Shown here: in pieces, positions 27,399 to 34,531 of the stretch
How the letters are laid out: each line of letters begins with the position of its first letter
Position numbering within the stretch: position 1 is the stretch's first letter
From: JAFGIN01 sp050301235
GTDB taxonomy: Bacteria > Fibrobacterota > Chitinivibrionia > Chitinivibrionales > Chitinispirillaceae
Length of the DNA stretch: 64,000 nt
Direction: 5' to 3'
Assembly (NCBI GenBank): GCA_050301235.1
Contig: JBNKZD010000106.1
Location: 1 to 64,000 of the forward strand
Position numbers and translations under genes: made by a program
Notes under the pieces: model-generated
What the model saw: the letters and a program-made list of their open reading frames with translations, nothing else
What the model was told of the DNA's origin: nothing
Databases searched by the model: none

Positions 27399-28291
27399 CA
27401 GAAATGGTGTCTCCTCTTTTCCAGCACCCGCAGTAATGCCCGATGAAAAGGTTCATCGGTTAGTACCATCTCAAGATCGATCCTGAGCTCTTTACATGCG
27501 TGTACAAGTGTACTTTTATGCTGCTCCAGCCCCTCCCGGAAATGTCGCCGGGCAGTATCTCCATCAAGCAGCAACTCCCGTCCACTTTCAAGATCCGACA
27601 AGCGATATGATGCCGCATCTTTAAATGCGTGTTCAAACGGATCCATTATCCACAAAACAATGACATCCTGCTTAACGAACTTAAGATGTCGCAATCCCCT
27701 GATTATTTCATCGGGCTCATCAAAGAGATCAGAAATAAGAATCGTCATCCCTCGCTTGCGTATCTTTACAGCAAGCGATTCAATCGCAGATGCACAGCAG
27801 GTTGCCTCTGATGGGACCGCCTGTTCAAGCGCTTTAAGTATAAACTCCATCTGAACATTTGTTGATTTTGGAGGCAGCAGTACACCAAGTGCGGCATCAA
27901 ACATTGCCAGACCCACCGCATCCCGCTGCGCAATAAAAATACGTGCAATTGCCGCAGCAAGTGTCTGTGCATACTCATATTTGTTAAGTGCAGCATCAGA
28001 CTTGAAACACATCGATGCACTCTTATCCACAAGAATATGAGCGGACAGATTTGTTTCATCTTCAAATAGCCGCACCACAGCCCGTTCTGATTTAGCAAAT
28101 TTTCGCCAATCAATCCTTCGGACAGATTCTCCCTGAAAATAGGGTCGATACTCTAAAAACTCTGCTGAAAAACCATGGTATGGACTTTTATGAAGCCCGG
28201 CGATTGTCCCTTCAACAATATATTTGGCCCGAATACTGAGGTTTTTTATAAGAGCAGCATCCACGGGACTGATCAAAGCAAGATTTTTCAT
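27398..28291 (-). CDS. DUF58 protein (Bat/MoxR system)
   Basis: A 297-residue cytoplasmic protein of the DUF58 family, a von Willebrand A-like fold. Hallmarks are the N-terminal GLHKSPYHGFSAEFLEYRPY, the RRIDWRKFAKSERAVVRLFE signature and a metal-site-like DKSAS in ILVDKSASMCF. These proteins work with a MoxR AAA+ ATPase and BatA/B-type membrane partners. The downstream neighbour is such a partner, joined by a one-base overlap, but the MoxR gene that usually precedes DUF58 is absent: hflX lies 28 bases upstream. The ATPase must be encoded elsewhere. Confidence 0.92.
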   Translation of the reverse strand: MKNLALISPVDAALIKNLSIRAKYIVEGTIAGLHKSPYHGFSAEFLEYRPYFQGESVRRIDWRKFAKSERAVVRLFEDETNLSAHILVDKSASMCFKSDAALNKYEYAQTLAAAIARIFIAQRDAVGLAMFDAALGVLLPPKSTNVQMEFILKALEQAVPSEATCCASAIESLAVKIRKRGMTILISDLFDEPDEIIRGLRHLKFVKQDVIVLWIMDPFEHAFKDAASYRLSDLESGRELLLDGDTARRHFREGLEQHKSTLVHACKELRIDLEMVLTDEPFHRALLRVLEKRRHHF

Positions 28292-28319
28292 AAGTCATCC
28301 ACCGCCCTGCCCTGCGTAC

Positions 28320-29555
28320 TCATTCGGTATAATCATCCATCAGTGGATGAACATTCCAGGCACTGGCTTTTGATTTCTTGTAGATAATTTCGGCAACTTT
28401 CTTATCCTTTTCATGCTGCACTACCTCTTTGCCAATCTGTGTCTTGAGCTCCATCATATCAGCTTTGTTAAATGTTGAAACAAATAGTGCATCAGGATAA
28501 TCTATCGATAACTGTTTTCTTACAAATGGATCATCAACAAGATCAATTTTATTGAACACACTCAGTTGAGGAATATCTTCAGCCTCAAGATCTTTGAGCA
28601 CATCATTTACCGTCTGCACCTGCTGTGAAACCCAGAAACTTGATGCATCAAGTACGACAACAATCAGCTGCGCATCTCTGATAACACTGAGGGTACTCTT
28701 AAATGATGCTACCAGGTGGTGTGGCAACTTTCGTAAAAAACCAACAGTGTCAGTTATTACAACTTCTCCGGCACCAGGAATATAAACTTTACGGGTTGAA
28801 GTATCGAGTGTGGCAAACAGTTTATTTTCCACAAGGATATCACTTCCGCACAAACTGTTAAGCATCGATGATTTTCCCACATTGGTATAGCCGACAATTG
28901 CAATCTGGAAAATGGAGCTTCGCTTTTTTCTCTGAGTGACCCTGTCCTTTTCAACCTTCTCCAGACGCTCTTTCAGATCGGAAATCTTTTTCTGAACAAG
29001 TCTTCTGTCAACTTCCAGCTGTTTTTCACCCGGGCCGCGGGTACCGAGTCCACCATACTGTTTTGAAAAGTGTGTCCAGGCATGAGACAACCTAGGATAG
29101 AGCGTCCTCATCTGTGCAAGCTCAACCTGAATTTTAGATTCGTTGGTCCGTGCGTGAGCTGCAAATATATCGAGGATCAGCTGTCCCCGATCGATCACCT
29201 TCGCTCCGATGATCTGTTCAATATTACGTACCTGCCCGGGTGCCAGTTGTGCATCAATAATAAGTGTTGCAGCACCCGCATTTTTCATCATTTCTTTGAT
29301 CTCTATAAGTTTGCCCTCACCAATAAAAGTCGATGTAGCAGGCCGGTCTCTCTTCTGAGTTACTGTTGCAATAACATCAGCACCGGCAGTCTCACAAAGC
29401 ATCTGCATCTCATTGATGTCTTCCTCAAAGAGTTCGGGTTCAATATCAGAAGTCAAAAGCCCTGCTATAACTACTTTTTCCGGTACACTATCATGAATAA
29501 TATGTAAATTAGCCGTAGTATTTCCCCTCAACACACAAAATGGTATTCTTCTCAC
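28320..29555 (-). CDS. hflX: GTPase HflX
   Basis: A 411-residue ribosome-associated GTPase that splits stalled or heat-damaged 70S ribosomes. The N-terminal nucleotide-binding-like domain (RPATSTFIGEGKLIEIKEM, DAQLAPGQVRNIE) is followed by a coiled linker, GGLGTRGPGEKQLEVDRR, and the G domain: P-loop VGYTNVGKSSMLN, G3 DTVGF, G4 NKID. The true start is unclear. The frame begins at GTG 29555, 47 bases inside the map gene, with later GTG 29534 and TTG 29531, none with a good ribosome site; the family N-terminus aligns at about SVPEKVVIAGLL. Confidence 0.95.
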   Translation of the reverse strand: MRRIPFCVLRGNTTANLHIIHDSVPEKVVIAGLLTSDIEPELFEEDINEMQMLCETAGADVIATVTQKRDRPATSTFIGEGKLIEIKEMMKNAGAATLIIDAQLAPGQVRNIEQIIGAKVIDRGQLILDIFAAHARTNESKIQVELAQMRTLYPRLSHAWTHFSKQYGGLGTRGPGEKQLEVDRRLVQKKISDLKERLEKVEKDRVTQRKKRSSIFQIAIVGYTNVGKSSMLNSLCGSDILVENKLFATLDTSTRKVYIPGAGEVVITDTVGFLRKLPHHLVASFKSTLSVIRDAQLIVVVLDASSFWVSQQVQTVNDVLKDLEAEDIPQLSVFNKIDLVDDPFVRKQLSIDYPDALFVSTFNKADMMELKTQIGKEVVQHEKDKKVAEIIYKKSKASAWNVHPLMDDYTE

Positions 29556-30441
29556 GTTGAGATGGTGTAAGTGTCAATATTTCGCATCCATCATCAGTTA
29601 CGCACAGGGTATGTTCAAATTGTGCAGATAATGATCCATCCCTGGTAGTCACCGTCCATCCATCAGCTTTATCGGTAATAACTTCGTATTTTCCCAGATT
29701 TACCATAGGCTCAATGGTCAAGGTCATCCCTGGCTGTAAAACAACCGGTTCGCAATCCTTGTCTATGTGATGATAGACAGTGAAATTCTCATGAAATTTC
29801 ATTCCGATCCCATGACCAGTATATTGACGAACCACAGAGCATCCCTGAGATTTTACAAACGGCTCGATTGCTTCAGCAATTGCCCGAAGCGGGGCACCTG
29901 GTCTAACCGCCTTAATACCCAGAATTAACGCCTGCGCTGTAACATGAACCAGATGACGCGCATCATCAGTGACATTTCCGATAAAATAGGTTTCAGAAGA
30001 ATCTCCATAAAATCCATTTACAATAGTGGTAAGATCAATATTGACGATATCCCCATTGACAAGTCGTTCAGCAGGAGATGGAATACCGTGGCAGACAACA
30101 TTGTTGCGTGATGTGCACAGCGATTTTGGAAAACCGTTATAACCAAGACATGCAGGCGTATGCCCATGTTTGATCGTGTATTCATGAGTGAGAGTATTAA
30201 TCTCCTCGGTGGTGATACCCTCTTTGATGAACGGGCGAAGATAGTCCATCAGAACACCATTAAAGGCACCAGCCGCACGCATTCCATCAATCTGCTCAGC
30301 AGTCTTGATCAACCCCTTTTTTGTACTTCCCCTGCTTTTACTCTGCTGCTTCTCGATCATTTGTGCCTGGTCAGATAAAAGGTGACACTTCTTGTACTTC
30401 TTCCCACTCCCGCACCAGCACACGTCATTTCGCTGTATCAT
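29509..30441 (-). CDS. map: Type I methionine aminopeptidase with SEC-C zinc motif
   Basis: A 310-residue enzyme that removes the initiator methionine from new proteins. The N-terminal 23 residues form a SEC-C motif (RNDVCWCGSGKKYKKCH) as in SecA, which binds zinc. After a linker the pita-bread catalytic domain has the metal ligands in NIDLTTIVNGFYGDSSETY (both Asp), the His of GHGIG, the Glu of IEPM and the last Glu in QFEHTLCV. SEC-C-tagged MetAPs are known; the tag may help binding at the ribosome (inference). This is the only map gene in the window; none sits in the spc operon. Confidence 0.95.
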   Translation of the reverse strand: MIQRNDVCWCGSGKKYKKCHLLSDQAQMIEKQQSKSRGSTKKGLIKTAEQIDGMRAAGAFNGVLMDYLRPFIKEGITTEEINTLTHEYTIKHGHTPACLGYNGFPKSLCTSRNNVVCHGIPSPAERLVNGDIVNIDLTTIVNGFYGDSSETYFIGNVTDDARHLVHVTAQALILGIKAVRPGAPLRAIAEAIEPFVKSQGCSVVRQYTGHGIGMKFHENFTVYHHIDKDCEPVVLQPGMTLTIEPMVNLGKYEVITDKADGWTVTTRDGSLSAQFEHTLCVTDDGCEILTLTPSQREKNTILCVEGKYYG

Positions 30442-30632
30442 TGTATTCCAGTAATCTTTCGAAAAATAGTTTCAACGTTTCATTCAGATTATAACCCATT
30501 GATCTATCTAATATACGTTTTCCATACAGCGCAATGCACTAATGAGTTTATTCAAAATGCTACAATTGAAGTTATTTTTCATTCTGGAGCCCTCCACCTC
30601 TATCAGGAGTTCGAATTTTGAGAACAAATTAT

Positions 30633-30661
30633 TTGACTTGAATCTTTCAAACAAGTATATT
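30633..30661 (+). promoter_or_regulatory. Promoter of tRNA-Asn
   Basis: TTGACT at 30633-30638 and TATATT at 30656-30661 are spaced by exactly 17 bases, about 50 bases before the tRNA start. It is a near-consensus housekeeping promoter dedicated to the single tRNA. Confidence 0.8.
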
Positions 30662-30711
30662 CATGAAGCTTTCGTTAGATAGCAATAATTTTGATCTTTA
30701 TAAAGTTTGAT

Positions 30712-30787
30712 TGGTCAGTAGCTCAGTCGGCAGAGCAAGTGGCTGTTAACCACTGGGTCGGGGGTTCAAGTCCCTCCTGACCAGCCA
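30712..30787 (+). tRNA. tRNA-Asn (anticodon GTT)
   Basis: A full cloverleaf is readable. The acceptor arms TGGTCAG (30712-30718) and CTGACCA (30777-30783) pair perfectly, the D arm contains AGCTCAGTCGGCAGAGC, the anticodon stem AGTGG/CCACT encloses CTGTTAA with anticodon GTT at 30745-30747, and the T arm contains GGTTCAAGTCC. The discriminator G and an encoded CCA end at 30787. It has its own promoter upstream and terminator downstream. Confidence 0.97.
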
Positions 30788-30792
30788 TTATT

Positions 30793-30830
30793 AAGGGGTT
30801 CAAAGAAATTTGAATCCCTTTTTTATTTTC
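30793..30830 (+). terminator. Rho-independent terminator after tRNA-Asn
   Basis: A 12-bp stem with one G-U pair (arms 30793-30804 and 30809-30820) closes on a GAAA tetraloop and is followed by TTTTATTTT. It begins five bases after the CCA end of the tRNA. Confidence 0.9.
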
Positions 30831-30879
30831 TCCCAATCTGCACCATTCACATCTTTCCGTAATCCACCACCCGGCATAC

Positions 30880-31263
30880 GGTTGTTCTTTTGGATTGCAT
30901 ACCGGCATAATCAGCGTTCTTTTATTAAAATCGGCATTCTCCCAACCAGACCAGGCGCTGCTCCAACACCAGTTTTCAGGCTTGTCAATTAGACCAGCCT
31001 TTACAGAATTGTTTATTCCTAAACTCGGCGATAGGTGACGATGATGAACCGCAAGATATTGCAGCAGAAAGACTTGAAGACTTTGAAGGTTTTATCGACT
31101 GGTGATAAGACCGAAAAGTCTGAAAGCCTTTATGCGCGATAGATTGCGCGTTATTCGCGTCAAGCTATCGCCGAGTTTAGGTTATTATTTAATTGACTGC
31201 AGTATAGAAGTGTCTGGTGTCACGGATGTAGCGGTCCCAATAGTCGATTTGCCAAAGTGATGA
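30880..31263 (-). pseudogene. REP-associated (Y1/IS200-like) transposase remnant
   Basis: Two pieces of one reading frame are visible on the minus strand. The first (31263-31192) reads LWQIDYWDRYIRDTRHFYTA, the segment that follows the HUH/tyrosine core in REP-associated transposases. The second (about 31010-30900) reads NNSVKAGLIDKPENWCWSSA, matching the family C-terminal NNPVKAGLV..PE.W.WSS. They are separated by a 164-bp insertion. Removing it with one TTATT copy restores the frame exactly, apart from a TAA where the family has a Tyr codon (31191-31189). The N-terminal catalytic half is missing. The gene was therefore dead by both truncation and nonsense mutation. Confidence 0.8.
31018..31181. 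mobile_element. 164-bp MITE-like element with 17-bp inverted ends
   Basis: The perfect 17-bp terminal inverted repeats are at 31018-31034 and 31165-31181 (left end CCTAAACTCGGCGATAG). They are flanked on both sides by the 5-bp direct repeat TTATT (31013-31017 and 31182-31186), the footprint of a transposition event. The element sits inside the REP-type transposase remnant, and its precise removal rebuilds that gene's frame. It is too small for a transposase and must be moved in trans by a DDE enzyme encoded elsewhere. Inside, one frame from the left end reads GDDDEPQDIAAERLEDFEGF then IDW and a stop. Confidence 0.85.
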
Positions 31264-31363
31264 TAGAAATACCTATTGAAAATTATGTTTTATTTGCACA
31301 ACTGCATTAATTTTCTTATATTCAACATTAGTAGCACACATATAGAATCAGGAAACAGCAACT

Positions 31364-32266
31364 ATGATTTTCCTACTTACCAGAACTAAATATAAAATGA
31401 AAGTAATTTTCTCCATACTACTTTTTCTAACACCTACTGCATACTCAAGATACTTAAAACCTATTTCAATCCAGACTGATTGGAAATATAATGTTAATTT
31501 TAGTAATCCTGCATATCGTGGGAAATTTATGGAAAAAATAGTCGTCAATGATACTGGTTTTTTTAAAATGGACGCCAACAGCCTTGATATAGATGATAAA
31601 AGTCTTCATTTTTTGGTTAGCTCTACAGGCATACGTTTTAATACCACTCAGTTAACAAAGTATTTTACTATCACAGATTCAATTTTTATGCAATCGCTTA
31701 CTTCCAAAAAAACCTGTCCGGGAATTACACCCCAAACACCATCAAATCCGAATATTAATGTTTTGTATGGATATATAATCCAAACGGATACATTACGAAT
31801 TCAAATTATAAATGGCCAATTGACACACGTAATACCAGTTATGTATGATTCTGCGAAACATATCATTTTCTCATACAGAAATTATTTCAGTAAAAATTGT
31901 GAAACTATCCAGCTTTTCGAATACAGCCGTTTAAAGAACTGGGATACTAACAAAATAGAATTTACAGGAAGGATCACTACATCAGGAACCGAAATGGCAG
32001 CTGTTGATTCAAATGGCTTACGATTCATTTACTTATCTGATTACTCTGATGTACAGCCATGCAATTCAAGCGGCATAAGTATCAATCTCGATACGAGTAA
32101 ACTCCTGATCAGATATGGTATGAAAAAGTACATACCACCATTGACCACTTCAAACAGTAAATTCACTAGTTTTCTCTTAAACGGCAAAGTTTTTAGTACA
32201 ACAGATATTAACAGCTCAAGAATCGAATTAACGAAATCAGGGATTCGAAATGTGAAGTTTCCATAA
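31364..32266 (+). CDS. Exported protein of unknown function
   Basis: A 300-residue protein that I do not recognise. The ATG at 31364 has AGGAAACAG upstream; a second ATG at 31397 (MKVIFSILLFLTPTAYS) would begin exactly at a signal peptide, and either start gives export with cleavage near residue 28 (or 17). The mature part is beta-rich with many Thr, Ser and Asn, and four cysteines (KTCPG, KNCET, QPCNSS and so on) that could form disulphides. It is visibly more A+T-rich than its neighbours, lies next to a decayed mobile element and has no operon partner, which fits recent acquisition. It converges with the protease lipoprotein gene. Confidence 0.55.
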   Translation: MIFLLTRTKYKMKVIFSILLFLTPTAYSRYLKPISIQTDWKYNVNFSNPAYRGKFMEKIVVNDTGFFKMDANSLDIDDKSLHFLVSSTGIRFNTTQLTKYFTITDSIFMQSLTSKKTCPGITPQTPSNPNINVLYGYIIQTDTLRIQIINGQLTHVIPVMYDSAKHIIFSYRNYFSKNCETIQLFEYSRLKNWDTNKIEFTGRITTSGTEMAAVDSNGLRFIYLSDYSDVQPCNSSGISINLDTSKLLIRYGMKKYIPPLTTSNSKFTSFLLNGKVFSTTDINSSRIELTKSGIRNVKFP

Positions 32267-32305
32267 TTTTCTACTCCATCCACTCATTCTCAATTAAAGC
32301 TTTAA

Positions 32306-33700
32306 CTATTTGGTTCGCGCTGATTGCAACCTCAAAACACCGCTGTCAATAATCCGTTTTTTCACCTTAACGAATCCCGGATCATCATCAATCCTCCGGA
32401 GCTCATTTGCCTTTCGTTTAGCCAGTGATGCGGTTATGACTCCAGCTACTAGCTCATTTGCACGATCGACATTCTCCATCCAGAAAACGGTTTCTCCATT
32501 ACGCAAAAGTACAGAGTTATTCGAGCCAGTGGTGAATGTGATCAAGCTATCAGATGCAACAGGTGTCCTCTGTGGGGCTACTCCATTAAGATTCCGGGTG
32601 CTCATCACATAATCAATCCCCTGAAAACAGTATTTAGCACTTTCAATGTTATCAAATTTCAACGACCAGAGAAATTTTCCCCACTGACTGTTATCAGAAA
32701 GAATATACAATAACCTGTCACCACGCCACCCGAATGCAGCATTCGCATGTGATGCATCAGTGAATTTGTTTAAAAGCGCCAGCAGCATGACCGGTCCATA
32801 GTTGTCATCTTCAGCTAACTGAACACTTGTAACATTTTCATACCAGTCCTTTATCAATACTGAGTAATCGAAACTGACTGGCTCTATATGTTCTTTAGTG
32901 AGTATTTCAGCTGTACATAACGGGCGATTTGCATAGTAAAGTGAATTGACACCAGCCCAATCGGTTTTACTCCAGATTGTCCAAACGAAATCACTTCCGA
33001 CATTATAGGGAAAATATGACAAGAGATTGAGATATACAGGGAGTTCTGTTGAATCAAATGTAGTAACAAACTTATTTTTTGATTTTGAAATTAGTTCTGT
33101 AACTGACGCATTCAGAAGATGAAAGCTATCCCAATATAATAGCTGGGCAACAGTTGCATCCCCTTCAGCTACAGAGCGTCTTGCTATATAAAAATCGGTA
33201 CAGAAATGGGAATAAGGTTCATCAGGATAGAGCACATCCTTACTGAGATTGAAATTCTGATCCTGAAGAGCATGTGTTAACTCATGTACAACTATTCCCT
33301 TAAATTCTTCAGGTGTACGATCATATGGATCTATCACCACCAGGGAATCGGTTCCTGTGACATAATAAGCGGCAGCAAAACCACTGTAGTGTTTCTCAAT
33401 ATATGGTTCCAGATCTTTTAAAGTATCCGGTAAAAATCCCAGCTGTTTCATCATGACAGTCATATTTTTATAGTAGCGGTGATTGCTGACAAACTCTTCG
33501 GAAAGTTTATTCCGGCTTAAAAATGCTGTCTTTACAGGAACTGAAAAATTGAGTTTTCTGATACCGGTAACCGCGCTTCGGGCACTTTCGACATACTGCC
33601 TGTACTCATTAAGATTAACAAACGACGTTTCCTCCGGATTGTCTTCTGATGAACAACCCAACAATAAAGCACTTATAATAATTAAAATGTTTTTTTTCAT
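32306..33700 (-). CDS. HELTH zinc-metalloprotease-like lipoprotein
   Basis: A 464-residue lipoprotein: signal sequence with lipobox LLLGC (Cys 16), so it is probably held in the inner or outer membrane. Residues 139-143 are HELTH within VVHELTHALQDQNF, the HExxH zinc motif, and an Glu at 179 in AEGDATVAQLL is well placed as the third ligand (gluzincin-type). The preceding VIDPYDRTPEEFKG gives the substrate-edge region. The C-terminal half shows a mixed alpha/beta domain with no motif I recognise. A stand-alone gene; substrate unknown. Activity is inferred from the motif only. Confidence 0.75.
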   Translation of the reverse strand: MKKNILIIISALLLGCSSEDNPEETSFVNLNEYRQYVESARSAVTGIRKLNFSVPVKTAFLSRNKLSEEFVSNHRYYKNMTVMMKQLGFLPDTLKDLEPYIEKHYSGFAAAYYVTGTDSLVVIDPYDRTPEEFKGIVVHELTHALQDQNFNLSKDVLYPDEPYSHFCTDFYIARRSVAEGDATVAQLLYWDSFHLLNASVTELISKSKNKFVTTFDSTELPVYLNLLSYFPYNVGSDFVWTIWSKTDWAGVNSLYYANRPLCTAEILTKEHIEPVSFDYSVLIKDWYENVTSVQLAEDDNYGPVMLLALLNKFTDASHANAAFGWRGDRLLYILSDNSQWGKFLWSLKFDNIESAKYCFQGIDYVMSTRNLNGVAPQRTPVASDSLITFTTGSNNSVLLRNGETVFWMENVDRANELVAGVITASLAKRKANELRRIDDDPGFVKVKKRIIDSGVLRLQSARTK

Positions 33701-34210
33701 ATTGTTTTTCCTTTACCTGACATCAATTTCATTTTTTTTAAATCATTGTCCCTACCATACATAAGTATACTTTTTCCCGGTTATCTTTCAAAATGGATTT
33801 TCATCCCATTTCATGATGTACGATTTTTAATTTTTTTAGAATGAGGATTTTCTGGGATTTTCACAGTACCTGGTACGTAAAGTGTGTCGCGAGCAACAAC
33901 CCTTGTTCAACCGGGACTGCCGGGAGTTTGTCGCGGGTAGAAAACGCAGAAATCTTAAGACCTTATGGCGATGAATAATTTTTATTTACAATATCATAGT
34001 AAAACAAGGTGAGGCGAATGCGAAAATTAATCGTGATTTCATCCATCGACGACGCCTAAGGCCTCCGGGTGTGGGATCACTGAAGTTACGGCGTATCACA
34101 AAACATTCTGACCCACACCAAATCGCCCCGGGCGTCCATATAAAAAACATAAAATGAAGGGCACGTAGCAACGTGCCCCAACGTGGTATATTCCTCAGTA
34201 AGCCTCACCA
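33701..34210. other. Gap with no confident gene; short open fragments
   Basis: About 510 bases between two minus-strand genes. The first 100 are A+T-rich upstream sequence of the metalloprotease gene. From 33841 to about 34140 the base composition is richer in G+C. On the plus strand two overlapping frames stay open for about 45 codons: one begins at ATG 33841, the other ends LFNRDCREFVAGRKRRNLKT then LWR and a stop at about 33974. Neither has a ribosome site or a family I know. A decayed insertion is likely. Confidence 0.4.
34159..34178. repeat. REP-like palindrome
   Basis: GGGCACGT (34159-34166), loop AGCA, ACGTGCCC (34171-34178) is a perfect 8-bp hairpin. It resembles the intergenic GGGGCACGTTGCAACGTGCCCC-type palindromes common in environmental genomes and mobilised by REP-associated transposases. 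A remnant of such a transposase lies 3 kb away. Confidence 0.55.
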
Positions 34211-34504
34211 TTATTGCGACATTCTTGCGATTGTCTCCTTATCAACATTATCAGACAAATTGTCACGAAATGAACGGTTTAACTTTATTTCATTTTCAAA
34301 GGCTTCTGTTCCATCAAGTATGACTATGAAATCTTTTACTTCTTTAAACCCATCAACATTCGCGGGATCATATGTAATTTGCTTACTAACTTCCCTCCCC
34401 TGTAACCACTCCTGATTTTCTTTTACCACATTTACCTGTTCATTAGCCTGAATTGCACCCACTAATGAAATTCCGACAAGTGCTGAAATAATCTGTCTGT
34501 TCAT
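34211..34504 (-). CDS. Small exported protein of the sigma-factor operon
   Basis: A 97-residue protein starting at ATG 34504 (MNRQIISALVGISLVGAIQA), a clear signal peptide, with GAAGGGAG just upstream; the longer frame to 34531 adds only a basic leader and overlaps nothing useful. The mature part (about 22-97) is charged and helical, with EVKDFIVILDGTEAFENEIK. I do not recognise a family. It lies directly after the anti-sigma gene in the same orientation, so it is probably controlled by that sigma factor and could be its main target or part of the signal. Confidence 0.6.
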   Translation of the reverse strand: MNRQIISALVGISLVGAIQANEQVNVVKENQEWLQGREVSKQITYDPANVDGFKEVKDFIVILDGTEAFENEIKLNRSFRDNLSDNVDKETIARMSQ

Positions 34505-34531
34505 AGCAGACTCCCTTCTTTTGTAAAACAC

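Noticed and set aside
30723..30908. A 61-codon minus-strand ORF over the tRNA
   Set aside because: It is the tail of the transposase remnant frame reading through the terminator and the tRNA-Asn gene; its last 25 codons are antisense to the tRNA.
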